A stretch of 37,130 nucleotides of DNA from Acidimicrobiia bacterium. GTDB lineage: Bacteria > Actinomycetota > Acidimicrobiia > Acidimicrobiales > Bin134. The stretch is from contig JAJDTA010000124.1 of assembly GCA_022827405.1 (NCBI GenBank), positions 1 to 37,130 of the forward strand, written 5' to 3'. The notes below the pieces were generated by a model. The model searched no databases. It had not been told where the DNA came from and worked only from the letters and a program-made list of their open reading frames with translations. The position numbers were made by a program, and so were the translations under genes. Shown here in pieces: positions 1 through 8,694 of this stretch. Numbering within the stretch: the stretch's first letter is position 1; each line of letters starts with the position of its first letter.

Positions 1-862
1 TGGACGCCTTGAGGGTGATGGCTCCGGCAAAGTCGGTGGACAGGATCACCAGGTCGGGCTCCGTCTCCAGCACCGTGTTCACGAACTGGGTGGGATCAGT
101 GATGCCGCCCGCGGTCTGGGTGGGCACGAAATCGTTGAAGGCCAGCTTGCCGGCCCACAGGGTTTCGTACAGCGCATGGCCGGCGCGACCGGCATCGTCA
201 TCGCTGTTGAAGATGCCGACCTGGATGTCCTCGGTGCCGAAGAAGTCGTACCAGATGTTCTGGACCGACACGAGGGGATCAGCGCCCTCGACTCCGAAGG
301 CGTAGCCGCTCAAGCAGCCGTTGAACCCGAATCCCCAGTCGTTGGGGGCGCAAAAGCCGGGCATGAACCCCCAACCGGTGAACGGCACCTGGTTCTCGGC
401 CAGGTAGTCGGTGGTCTGGGGAAGCGAGACCGCCGAGGTGACCATAATGCCGAACACCTCGTCGTTCTCCACCATGCTGCGGGCACCCTCAAAGTTGGCT
501 TGCGGATCGCTGCCATCGTCCACGTACTGCACTAGCTCGACCTGCCGGCCACCGGGCAGCTCGCCGTCGCGGTTGGCCCGCCCGAGACGAGCTTCGATGC
601 CGTCGGTGAATCCGCCGTACAGCGCATCTTGGGTCATGGCACCGAGGCGAATAGTGTCGTCGGTGACGCCTCGGGTGGAGGGCTCAAAATCTATCTCGTA
701 GGCAAATGCTCCCCATGTGCGGGATTCGGCCATAGGAGCCTCGGTGGCCTCTGGTGCAGGCGCGGCTGCTCCGTCGTCATCGTCGTCGTTGCCGCAGGCG
801 ACAGCCACCAGCGTAAACGCGGCCAAGAGCGCGAGAAGCTTGTAAAGCAGTGATTTCTTCAT
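1..862 (-). CDS. ABC transporter substrate-binding protein, branched-chain amino acid/HAAT type lipoprotein (3' end runs off window)
   Basis: Reverse translation from ATG at 862: MKKSLLYKLLALLAAFTLVAVACGNDDDDDGAAAPAPEATEAP... gives a lipoprotein signal with lipobox-like VAC, then ...IRLGAMTQDALYGGFTDGIEARLGRANRDGELPGGRQVELVQYVDDGSDPQANFEGARSMV..., Peripla_BP_6-like. GGAGGGGG Shine-Dalgarno upstream. Confidence 0.85.
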   Translation of the reverse strand, partial: MKKSLLYKLLALLAAFTLVAVACGNDDDDDGAAAPAPEATEAPMAESRTWGAFAYEIDFEPSTRGVTDDTIRLGAMTQDALYGGFTDGIEARLGRANRDGELPGGRQVELVQYVDDGSDPQANFEGARSMVENDEVFGIMVTSAVSLPQTTDYLAENQVPFTGWGFMPGFCAPNDWGFGFNGCLSGYAFGVEGADPLVSVQNIWYDFFGTEDIQVGIFNSDDDAGRAGHALYETLWAGKLAFNDFVPTQTAGGITDPTQFVNTVLETEPDLVILSTDFAGAITLKAS

Positions 863-930
863 GTCCCCCTCCGGGATTTGGGCTGCCGACATAGTAGGAC
901 AGCGACCTTCGACTGTCATCCTCGAGAAGA

Positions 931-3900
931 TCAGTGTGATGTAGTGGTGGCTTCCCCGAGATAGGCCGCGTCAAGCTGGTCGTGGTCCACTTCGGACCGG
1001 GGGCCGTGCCAGGTGATGTGGCCCAGGCTGATGAACGCCACCGAGTCGGCGATCTCCAGCACGTCGCGTGCCTTTTCCTCCACTAGCAGCAGGGCCACCC
1101 CCCGCTCCTTGAACTCTATGAACAACTCCAGGATCTGGTTCACGATGAGTGGAGCCAGCCCCAGCGACGGCTCGTCGGCAATCAGCACCTCAGGAGGATG
1201 GGCCAACAGCGGCGCCAGGGTGAGGATCTGCTGCTCGCCCCCGGACAGGTTGCCGGCCAACTGGTTCTGGCGCTCCCCCAGGATGGGGAACCGCTCGCAG
1301 CACAGATCCCGGTCCTCGGGGTTGGGCAGCCAGAGCTGCATGTTCTCCCGCACGGTGAGGCCGCTGAAGATGCCCCGGGCCTCGGGGGCCAGCACCACGC
1401 CCCGGCGGGCCCGGCGATGGCTGCGCAGGCTGGTAACGTCCTCACCGTCCAATCGGATCCTGCCATGGGTGGCGGGCAGTAGGCCCGAAGCCACCGCACA
1501 AGTGGTGGACTTCCCCGCGCCGTTGGGCCCGAGCAGCGCCGTTATCTCGCCGCGGGGCACTGACAAATCGATTCCGTGGAGGGCCTCCACCAGCCCGTAG
1601 CTGGCCCGCACGTTGACCAGCTCCAACGCCGGTGGGTGATCGCCGACATACTGGTCGCCCGCTTCCTCCGCGGGCTCCGGAACGTCAGACGGGGTCGAAG
1701 CCGTCACGACCGCGGCCGGGGCTGCTTCGGCCGCCGGACTTGGCTCAACAGCCTCGGCCTCTCCCCGCCAGGCGGCGAGCCGCCGGCGCCAGGCATCACG
1801 TCGAGCCCGGTTCTGGGCCGCGGTGAACGCAAGGATCCCGTCGGGCTCGCGGGCCAGCTGCATGGCGCCGAGGCCGAACATGAAGGCCGGTATGTTGCGC
1901 GCCTCGTCGTACTGGTCGAAGCCGTCCCAGTCGATGGGGTACCAGGAGTAGACCCGGGCCAGGCAGACAAAGGCCAGCACCGCCAACACGCCGAGGATCG
2001 GCGGCGAGAACGGCAGTCCCACTTGACGGTCGCGGATGGCGGTGGCCAGCGCCGCCGCGCCGAACACCGACGCCACCAGCACCACGTGCCACGACTCCAT
2101 CCACTCCCAATGCCAGCCGGTACCGAACGTGTGGCCGCTGGCCGCCACCATCACACCGGCCATCACTGCACCGCCGGGGCGGCGGATGCCGACCAGGATC
2201 ACCACCGCCAGCCAGAACAGCCCGGCTTGGGTGGTGGCGGTGAACGGGGTCACATTGCCGATGAACGTGGCGAAGAACACGCCGCCGAACCCGGCCAACA
2301 GCGCCGACAGGGCGAACACGGCCAGCTTGGTGCGCACTATCGAGTGGCCCGAGGTGGCTGCGGCCGGCTCGGAGTTGCGCACCGCGATGATGGCCCGGCC
2401 AGTAACCGAACGCTGGAGGTTTCGCACCAGCCAGCCCGCGGCCAGCACCAGTATCACCAACAGCACCGCCAGCGACTTCTCGTCTTCGAAGTCGAACGGC
2501 CCCAGTTCGGGGCGGGGGATGTCCCATCCCTTGGTGCCCTGGCCGTTTTTGAACCAGCTCCACTCGAACAGCACCCGCTCGCTCATGAAGGCCAGCGCCA
2601 GCGTGGCCAGGGCCAAAGGCAGGCCGCCCAGCCGCAGGGCGGGCTGGGCCACGATCACGCCGAGCACCCCGGCGATTATCGTGCCCCCGATCAGCGCGGG
2701 TATGAACGGCAGCCCGGTCTTGTCGAGTATCAGACCCGCGGTCATGGCGGCCATGGTCACGAACGCGGCCTGAGCCAGGCTGACCATGCCGCCGAGACCG
2801 GTGAGCAGCACCCACGACATGAACACCAGAGCGAAGGCCAAGCCGGTGATCCATAGTCCCAACCAGAATTGGTCGGCAAAGGCGAAGACTTGGACCACAA
2901 TGAACGCCGCTCCCAGCACCCAGGGCAGGCGCACTCGCCATGCCGGGAGGTCGTCGGTGTAGACGGTGGCCGGAGGAGCGTCGGCCACCACGCCGGAGCG
3001 ACGAGTTCGCTCCCGGGCCATGAACAGCAGCCCCACCAACAGCACCACGAAGGGCACTGAGCTCTCGAAGCCCCGGATGTCTTGGGCGAACGTGGCGTAC
3101 CGGCCCACCCAGCTGGTGACCACTCCTAGGGCCACGCCGCCGGCGAATGCCAGTGGGATGGAGCGCAACCCCCCCACCACCGCGGCGGCGGTGGCGATGA
3201 ACATGAACACGTTGTACTGATTGGACTCGAGGGAGTTGAACACCGGTGCGCCGATCACCCCGGCCAGCCCGGCCAGCATTGTGCCGATAATCCACGCCGA
3301 CGATGACGTGAACGACTCGTTGACCCCCCGCAGCCCGGCCAGGTCGGGGCGGTCCACCACGGCCCGCATCTGGAGCCCGATGCGGGTATGGCGCATCAGC
3401 GCCCACAGCGCCACCGCGACGACGACGGCCACCACCAGCACCGCCCACTGGTTGCTGCTGATGCGCAGGTCGAAGCTGCCGAGATCGTAGGTCCATGTCT
3501 CGCTCGGCACCTTCCACACCCCGGGGGTGAGGAACACGTAGTCGGTGGATTGCAGGCCCCAGTCCCACGTCTTGGTGCCCAAGTCGACGAGCAAATCGGT
3601 TAACGCGGGCAACGCCACCAAAATGCCGATGGTGGCCATGACTTTGGCCGCGTCGTTGGCCCTAGCCAGGGGTCGGAACACCGCCACGTTCAGGAGCTGG
3701 CCGAGCAGCGGACAGAACACCACCACCACTAGGAAGAACGACAACAGCCTCATGCCCAGGCTCTCGATGCCCAGGGCATTGATCAGCTGGAAGTAGAGCA
3801 TGGCCGAGGTGTAGGCGATGCCGCCGTAGGCCAGGTTGAAGATGCCGGTGGAGGTGTAGCTCAGCGTGAGCCCGGCGGCGATCAGCGAGTAGATGGCGCC

Positions 3901-3942
3901 GGCAATCGCCCCGCTCACTAGCAGTTGGATGAACTCGCCCAC
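931..3942 (-). CDS. Fused branched-chain amino acid-type ABC transporter: LivH-like permease + LivM-like permease + LivF-like ATPase
   Basis: Single 1003-aa ORF: LivH-like N-terminus (FIQLLVSGAIAGAIYSLIAAGLTLSYTSTGIFNLAYGGIAY), LivM-like middle (GLGGMVSLAQAAFVTMAAMTAGLI), Ala/Pro/Glu-rich linker, then ATPase with GPNGAGKST Walker A, LSGGEQQ signature and VLIADEPSLGLAP. Confidence 0.9.
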   Translation of the reverse strand: MGEFIQLLVSGAIAGAIYSLIAAGLTLSYTSTGIFNLAYGGIAYTSAMLYFQLINALGIESLGMRLLSFFLVVVVFCPLLGQLLNVAVFRPLARANDAAKVMATIGILVALPALTDLLVDLGTKTWDWGLQSTDYVFLTPGVWKVPSETWTYDLGSFDLRISSNQWAVLVVAVVVAVALWALMRHTRIGLQMRAVVDRPDLAGLRGVNESFTSSSAWIIGTMLAGLAGVIGAPVFNSLESNQYNVFMFIATAAAVVGGLRSIPLAFAGGVALGVVTSWVGRYATFAQDIRGFESSVPFVVLLVGLLFMARERTRRSGVVADAPPATVYTDDLPAWRVRLPWVLGAAFIVVQVFAFADQFWLGLWITGLAFALVFMSWVLLTGLGGMVSLAQAAFVTMAAMTAGLILDKTGLPFIPALIGGTIIAGVLGVIVAQPALRLGGLPLALATLALAFMSERVLFEWSWFKNGQGTKGWDIPRPELGPFDFEDEKSLAVLLVILVLAAGWLVRNLQRSVTGRAIIAVRNSEPAAATSGHSIVRTKLAVFALSALLAGFGGVFFATFIGNVTPFTATTQAGLFWLAVVILVGIRRPGGAVMAGVMVAASGHTFGTGWHWEWMESWHVVLVASVFGAAALATAIRDRQVGLPFSPPILGVLAVLAFVCLARVYSWYPIDWDGFDQYDEARNIPAFMFGLGAMQLAREPDGILAFTAAQNRARRDAWRRRLAAWRGEAEAVEPSPAAEAAPAAVVTASTPSDVPEPAEEAGDQYVGDHPPALELVNVRASYGLVEALHGIDLSVPRGEITALLGPNGAGKSTTCAVASGLLPATHGRIRLDGEDVTSLRSHRRARRGVVLAPEARGIFSGLTVRENMQLWLPNPEDRDLCCERFPILGERQNQLAGNLSGGEQQILTLAPLLAHPPEVLIADEPSLGLAPLIVNQILELFIEFKERGVALLLVEEKARDVLEIADSVAFISLGHITWHGPRSEVDHDQLDAAYLGEATTTSH

Positions 3943-4013
3943 CCGATTGTTTCCCCCTGAACTATTCGACCTGCGCCACCTTAGTGGGCCGCCCCGATCA
4001 GTACATTCGTCGC

Positions 4014-4754
4014 ATGGACGATGTGTTGTTGGACGACCTCGCTGCCGAGCATCAGGTTTTGGACGATCTGGTGGCGCCGCTGCCTGCGGAGGTGTGGACC
4101 TGGCGGTCGCCGTCGCCGGGGTGGACGCTGGCTCACCAGATCCACCACCTCGACGTGAGCGAGGGCGCCGCGCTGCTGGCGTTGACCGGCCGCAGCGATC
4201 AAGTATTCGCTCCCACCGGCCGCTGGCCCGACCGCCCCGTGCCCGGCGACCCGGCCGAAGTGCTGGGCAACTGGCGAATGTCTCGGGCGGCCAGCTTCGA
4301 GGTGATGGCCACGCTGGACGCCAAGGCCCCGATTATCTGGGGCGACGGCCCAATGACCTGCCGCTCCTTCGCCACTGCTCGGCTCATGGAGACATGGGCC
4401 CACGGCCTCGACTGCTTCACCACCGCCGGAGTCGAGCCGGTGGACACCGACCGCCTCCGCCATGTCGCCCACCTCGGCTACCGCGCCCTCCCCTACGCCT
4501 TCCGCAGCCAGGGAGTAACCCCGCCCGCCCCCCTTTCCGAACTCCGCCTGGAACTGATCTCCCCATCCGGAGAAGCCTGGACTTACGGCGACGAAAATGC
4601 CCCACAATCCATCACCGGCACAGCCAGCCACTGGTGCCGGGTAGCCACCCGCCGCATGCCCCCGGATGCATCCGATCTCAGAACCAACGGCCCCCTAGCC
4701 CAATCAGTCCTAACCACCGCCCGCGCCTACCTTTCCGACGGCGCTCCCTCCTGA
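4014..4754 (+). CDS. TIGR03084-like / mycothiol-dependent maleylpyruvate isomerase-DinB-like metal-binding protein
   Basis: MDDVLLDDLAAEHQVLDDLVAPLPAEVWTWRSPSPGWTLAHQIHHLDVSEGAALLAL... resembles the actinobacterial TIGR03084/MDMPI-N family; ATG at 4014. Confidence 0.7.
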   Translation: MDDVLLDDLAAEHQVLDDLVAPLPAEVWTWRSPSPGWTLAHQIHHLDVSEGAALLALTGRSDQVFAPTGRWPDRPVPGDPAEVLGNWRMSRAASFEVMATLDAKAPIIWGDGPMTCRSFATARLMETWAHGLDCFTTAGVEPVDTDRLRHVAHLGYRALPYAFRSQGVTPPAPLSELRLELISPSGEAWTYGDENAPQSITGTASHWCRVATRRMPPDASDLRTNGPLAQSVLTTARAYLSDGAPS

Positions 4755-4755
4755 A

Positions 4756-4813
4756 ACAGGACCCGCCACCACGACCCCGAAGAAACAGCCCGCCGCCCCG
4801 CCGGAGGCTGGTA
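4756..4813 (+). repeat. Dispersed intergenic repeat, copy A (58 bp)
   Basis: acaggacccgccaccacgaccccgaagaaacagcccgccgccccgccggaggctggta; by eye 52/58 matches to 29011-29068. Confidence 0.7.
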
Positions 4814-4832
4814 GGGCGTGCCAAACTTGGGC

Positions 4833-5999
4833 ATGACCGCGACGCGAGATCAGATCCGAGTAATTGACGTAGACACTCACCTAACCGAGCCCCACGACCT
4901 TTGGAGCAGCCGAGCGCCGGCGGGCTATGCCGACCGCCTTCCGAGGGTGGCCGATGTGGATGGACGGCCTCACTGGGTCCTCGACGGGGAACCCCTGGGC
5001 TTCGCCACCGCCAGCGGCGTGGTGCGCCCCGATGGCAGCAAGGCCTTGGGCACCGACTTCATGGGCTGGATCATCGAAGACGTCCATCCCGGCGCCTACG
5101 ACATGGACGCCCGGGTGGAAGTCATGGACCAGATCGGCATCCACGCCCAGATCCTCTACCCCAACCTGGCCGGCTTCGGCAGCCAGAAGTTCGGCCAGAT
5201 CGAAGACGTGGAGCTCAAACGGCTGTGCGTGTCGGTGTACAACGACGCCATGGCCGAGATCCAGGAGAACTCCGGCGAGCGCCTGTTCCCGATGGGCCTG
5301 GTCCCGTGGTGGGACATCGAGGGTTCGCTGGCCGAGGTCGAGCGCATCGTGGGTTTGGGCTTGCGGGGCATCGTGATGTGCAGCGATCCGCAATTGCGAG
5401 GACTGCCCGACCTGGGCGAGGAGGCCTGGCGGCCGCTGTGGGAGTTCTGCTGCGACCACGAGCTGCCGGTGAATTTCCACATCGGGGCCAGCGAGAGCTC
5501 GATGGGCTGGTTCGGCACCTCGCCTTGGCCCTCGCAGGGCGACGACGAAAAGCTGGCCATCGGCTCAGCCATGATGTACTTGACCAACGCCCGGGTACTG
5601 GCCAACCTGATCTTCTCCGGTGTGTTGGAACGCCATCCGACGCTCAAAATCGTGTCAGTGGAGTCGGGAGTGGGCTGGATCCCGTTCGTACTGGAATCGC
5701 TCGACTACCAAATGGAGCAGCTCCTCACCGACGTACAGGCCCAATTCAGCCTGAGCCCAACCGACTACTTCCGCCGCCAGATGTACGGCTGCTTCTGGTT
5801 TGAGGACCTGTCCCCCGACAAACTCATCAACCAAGTCGGACCCGAAAACGTGCTCTTCGAAACCGACTTCCCCCACCCCACCTGCCTGTACCCATTCGGC
5901 CTAGAACAGGCCACCGACGCCCTAGGCGATGTAGGCGACGACGTGGCCCGCAAGGTGCTCCAAGACAACGCCGCCGAGCTCTACAAGATCGCGGTCTAG
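4833..5999 (+). CDS. Amidohydrolase family protein (amidohydrolase 2 / ACMSD-like)
   Basis: MTATRDQIRVIDVDTHLTEPHDLWSSRAP...; ...FHIGAS...; ...ENVLFETDFPHPTCLYP... metal-dependent amidohydrolase motifs. GTG at 4818 is an alternative start. Confidence 0.8.
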   Translation: MTATRDQIRVIDVDTHLTEPHDLWSSRAPAGYADRLPRVADVDGRPHWVLDGEPLGFATASGVVRPDGSKALGTDFMGWIIEDVHPGAYDMDARVEVMDQIGIHAQILYPNLAGFGSQKFGQIEDVELKRLCVSVYNDAMAEIQENSGERLFPMGLVPWWDIEGSLAEVERIVGLGLRGIVMCSDPQLRGLPDLGEEAWRPLWEFCCDHELPVNFHIGASESSMGWFGTSPWPSQGDDEKLAIGSAMMYLTNARVLANLIFSGVLERHPTLKIVSVESGVGWIPFVLESLDYQMEQLLTDVQAQFSLSPTDYFRRQMYGCFWFEDLSPDKLINQVGPENVLFETDFPHPTCLYPFGLEQATDALGDVGDDVARKVLQDNAAELYKIAV

Positions 6000-6014
6000 C
6001 GAGGCCCTTCCAAC

Positions 6015-6755
6015 CTAGAGGTCCTCGTAGTCGATTCGGTCGCTGCGGGCCGGTTGGCGGCCGGTTTTGAACGGGCATAGGGGGGCGTCTACCAGCAGGA
6101 TTCGGTGCCAGCCTTCCACGAGGTCATCCACCGCGCCCTGCCATCGGGCCAGGCCCGGGTCGGTGCGCTGGGCTTTCTCGAAGTCGGCCCAGGACTCCCA
6201 GGTGGGGATGGCCCACAGGAGGAAGGCCTCGTCGTCGGCCACCATGGCCGTTTCCCACGCTCCAGCCAGCTCCCAGCCGAAGGGCCCATAGGTGAGCTGA
6301 GCATCGGTGCGGACGCGCTCCAAGAACTCGGCTGAGGTGCCCCGCTTGAGGCTCACCTGCTCGTGGGCGTAGCACTCGCCGGTGACGCCGTCGGCGCACA
6401 ACTCCTCGATGGTCCGGGTCCAGGGGGCGGGCACCAGCAACCGGTCAGTACCCCCGCTGCGATAGTTGGCCGCCTGGGCCCACCACTTCGCCAGTTTGGG
6501 GTCTTGGGCACCGGCACCCTGGCACTCGAGGCGGAATGAGGTGGCCATGCCGTCCCAGCCGTCCTCCTCCCACAGGTTCAGTACCTGCGGCCAACCCCTG
6601 GTGGTGCCGACGATGGCCCATACCCCGTAGCAGAGCTGATCGCGCTCGTCTTGGGCGATGGGCGACCAGTTGGCCGTCATGTGGTGCATGTAGTTGGCCC
6701 GGTTGTGGCCGATGATGTCGATGAACTCGTGAATGTAGAGCTTGTTGTTGGCCAC
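6015..6755 (-). CDS. Conserved hypothetical protein, possibly NIPSNAP/dimeric alpha-beta barrel-like with two repeats
   Basis: GTG start at 6755, just downstream of the enoyl-CoA hydratase stop (6758). VANNKLYIHEFIDIIGHNRANYMHHMTANW...; second half LTYGPFGWELAGAWETAMVADDEAFLLWAIPTWESWADFEKAQ. Confidence 0.6.
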   Translation of the reverse strand: MANNKLYIHEFIDIIGHNRANYMHHMTANWSPIAQDERDQLCYGVWAIVGTTRGWPQVLNLWEEDGWDGMATSFRLECQGAGAQDPKLAKWWAQAANYRSGGTDRLLVPAPWTRTIEELCADGVTGECYAHEQVSLKRGTSAEFLERVRTDAQLTYGPFGWELAGAWETAMVADDEAFLLWAIPTWESWADFEKAQRTDPGLARWQGAVDDLVEGWHRILLVDAPLCPFKTGRQPARSDRIDYEDL

Positions 6756-6757
6756 GA

Positions 6758-7573
6758 TCAGCCCTTCTCGCCCTGGCCGAAGTTCGGGGTGCGTTTGTTC
6801 AAGAAGGCGTCCACCGCCTCCCGATGGTCGTCGGTGTCGAAGGTGATGGCCTCCAGCGCGAAGGCCAGGTCGTAGAGGCGGTTCACCCGGTCTTCCAGCT
6901 CCTTGTTGCACAGCCGCTTGTTGAACTCGACGGCGTGGCGGGGGCCAGCGGCCAGCCGCTGAGCCATGGCCTGGGCTGAGGCCAGCACTTCGTCGGCAGA
7001 CACCACGTGGTTCACCAGCCCGTAGCTCTCGGCTTGGGCGGCATCGAGCAGGTCGCCGGTCATCAGCAGCTCTTTGGCCCGGTTGAGCCCCACCAGCAGC
7101 GGCCATAGCACCGCTCCCCCGTCGCCGGCCACCAGTCCGGCGTTCACATGGGGATCTCCGATGCGGGCGGCGTCGCTCAGATAGACGATGTCGCAGAACA
7201 GGGCCAGCGATGCGCCCAGCCCGATGGCGTGGCCATTGACGGCGGCCACCATCGGCTGGCGGACCCGCAGCGCCCCCCGGGCGATGTCGATGCCGTCGTC
7301 GAGCAGGTCGGGACGCCCTTCGGGGTAGCCGGTGTCCAGGTTCTCCTCCATCACCGCGAAGTCGGCCCCCACGCAGAAAGACCGGCCCGCGCCGGTAAGC
7401 ACCACCGACCGCACCTCGGAGTCGGTGGCAATGCGGTGGTACAGATCCCTCAGGTCGAGGTGCATCTGCTTGTTGAGGCCGTTGCCCCGGTCGGGCCGGT
7501 TCAGCGTGGCGGTGAGCACCCCGGAGGAGTCGAGCTCGGTGGCGATGGTTTCCAATCCATACAGGTCAGCCAT
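6758..7573 (-). CDS. Enoyl-CoA hydratase/isomerase (crotonase) family protein
   Basis: MADLYGLETIATELDSSGVLTATLNRPDRGNGLNKQMHLDLRDLYHRIATDSEVRSVVLTGAGRSFCVGADF...VNGHAIGLGASLALFCDIVY. Confidence 0.85.
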   Translation of the reverse strand: MADLYGLETIATELDSSGVLTATLNRPDRGNGLNKQMHLDLRDLYHRIATDSEVRSVVLTGAGRSFCVGADFAVMEENLDTGYPEGRPDLLDDGIDIARGALRVRQPMVAAVNGHAIGLGASLALFCDIVYLSDAARIGDPHVNAGLVAGDGGAVLWPLLVGLNRAKELLMTGDLLDAAQAESYGLVNHVVSADEVLASAQAMAQRLAAGPRHAVEFNKRLCNKELEDRVNRLYDLAFALEAITFDTDDHREAVDAFLNKRTPNFGQGEKG

Positions 7574-7619
7574 GGACTTAGCTTCGCACTTGATGGTCCG
7601 GGTGGGCGAAGCTAGGCGG

Positions 7620-8606
7620 ATGCGAGCATGGGTGGTTGAAGGATCGGGCTCACCAACAGACGTGCTTCGGCTCATTGACAAGCCCGCGCCCGAACCCCGG
7701 GAGGGGACGTTTTTGATGGAGGTGGGGGCGGTGGGTATCGGCCTGCCCGATGTCTTCATGTGCAAGGGGATGTACCCGCTGGCGCCGAAGGAGGGAGCGT
7801 TCACTTCAGGCCAGGAGGTTTGCGGGACGGTGATTGAGGCGGGCGACGGGGTGGAGCTGGAACCCGGCCAGCGGGTGATGGCCGTCACCTCGTTTCAGAC
7901 CGGCGACGGCGGGTTCGCCGAGCGTTGTCTGGGGTTGGGGGGCTCGGCATTCACCGTGCCCGATTCAATGGACGATGCCGCGGCGGCCGGATTCCTGATC
8001 CCCTACCACACTGCTTGGATTGGGCTGGTACGCCGCGGAGGGCTCAAGGCGGCCGAGACCCTGCTGGTGCTGGGAGCCGCCGGCGGCACCGGGGCGGCAG
8101 CCTGCTCGCTGGGCGCGGCGCTGGGGGCCCGGGTGATCGGAGTGGCCGGCGGCCCGGAGCGCTGCGAGACGGCCGCAGGCTTTGGTGCCCACCAGACGGT
8201 GGACCACCGGGAGGGCGACATCGCCGCCACCGTCATGGAGTTGACCGACGGGCAAGGGGTCAACGTGGTGTATGACCCCGTAGGGGGTGATGCCTACACC
8301 GCGGCCTCTCGGTGCGTGGCCCGCGACGCCCGCCTGGTGATCATCGGATTCGCCAGCGGCGAGTGGGCACCGGTGAACGTGCGCCACATGGTGCAGCGCA
8401 ACTACTCGGTAGTGGGGGCCATCCCTGCCCGTTACAGCCGAGAGGAGCGGCTGAACGACCACCACCAGCTCAGCGCACTGTGGGATGCGGGCAGCCTCGC
8501 CTCAGTGGTCAGTGCCACCTACTCGTTTGAGGAACTGCCCGAGGCCATGACCGCCCTGGAGTCTCGCCATGTGGTCGGCCGGGTGGTGCTGGATCTGGGG
8601 GCGTGA
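7620..8606 (+). CDS. Medium-chain dehydrogenase/reductase, NADPH:quinone oxidoreductase-like
   Basis: MRAWVVEGSGSPTDVLRLIDKPAPEPREGTFLMEVGAVGIGLPDVFMCKGMYPL...LLVLGAAGGTGAAACSLGAALGARVIGVAG...VYDPVGGDAY. Confidence 0.85.
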   Translation: MRAWVVEGSGSPTDVLRLIDKPAPEPREGTFLMEVGAVGIGLPDVFMCKGMYPLAPKEGAFTSGQEVCGTVIEAGDGVELEPGQRVMAVTSFQTGDGGFAERCLGLGGSAFTVPDSMDDAAAAGFLIPYHTAWIGLVRRGGLKAAETLLVLGAAGGTGAAACSLGAALGARVIGVAGGPERCETAAGFGAHQTVDHREGDIAATVMELTDGQGVNVVYDPVGGDAYTAASRCVARDARLVIIGFASGEWAPVNVRHMVQRNYSVVGAIPARYSREERLNDHHQLSALWDAGSLASVVSATYSFEELPEAMTALESRHVVGRVVLDLGA

Positions 8607-8694
8607 GCGGGCCGGGCTGAGCCTGCCACCGCGACGGCGAGTAATCTGCCAGCCGCAGACACGAGCAAAACACCGGGACCAAAGGGAGCACACC

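Noticed and set aside
1576-3568. Large ORFs (426 aa plus, 590 aa minus) overlapping the Liv fusion
   Set aside because: Arg/Gly/His-rich out-of-frame translations without signal or domain; the Liv fusion frame explains the region.
6756-7106. Upstream extension of the 6015 ORF to 7106
   Set aside because: The extension is out of frame within the enoyl-CoA hydratase gene; the GTG at 6755 is the sensible start.
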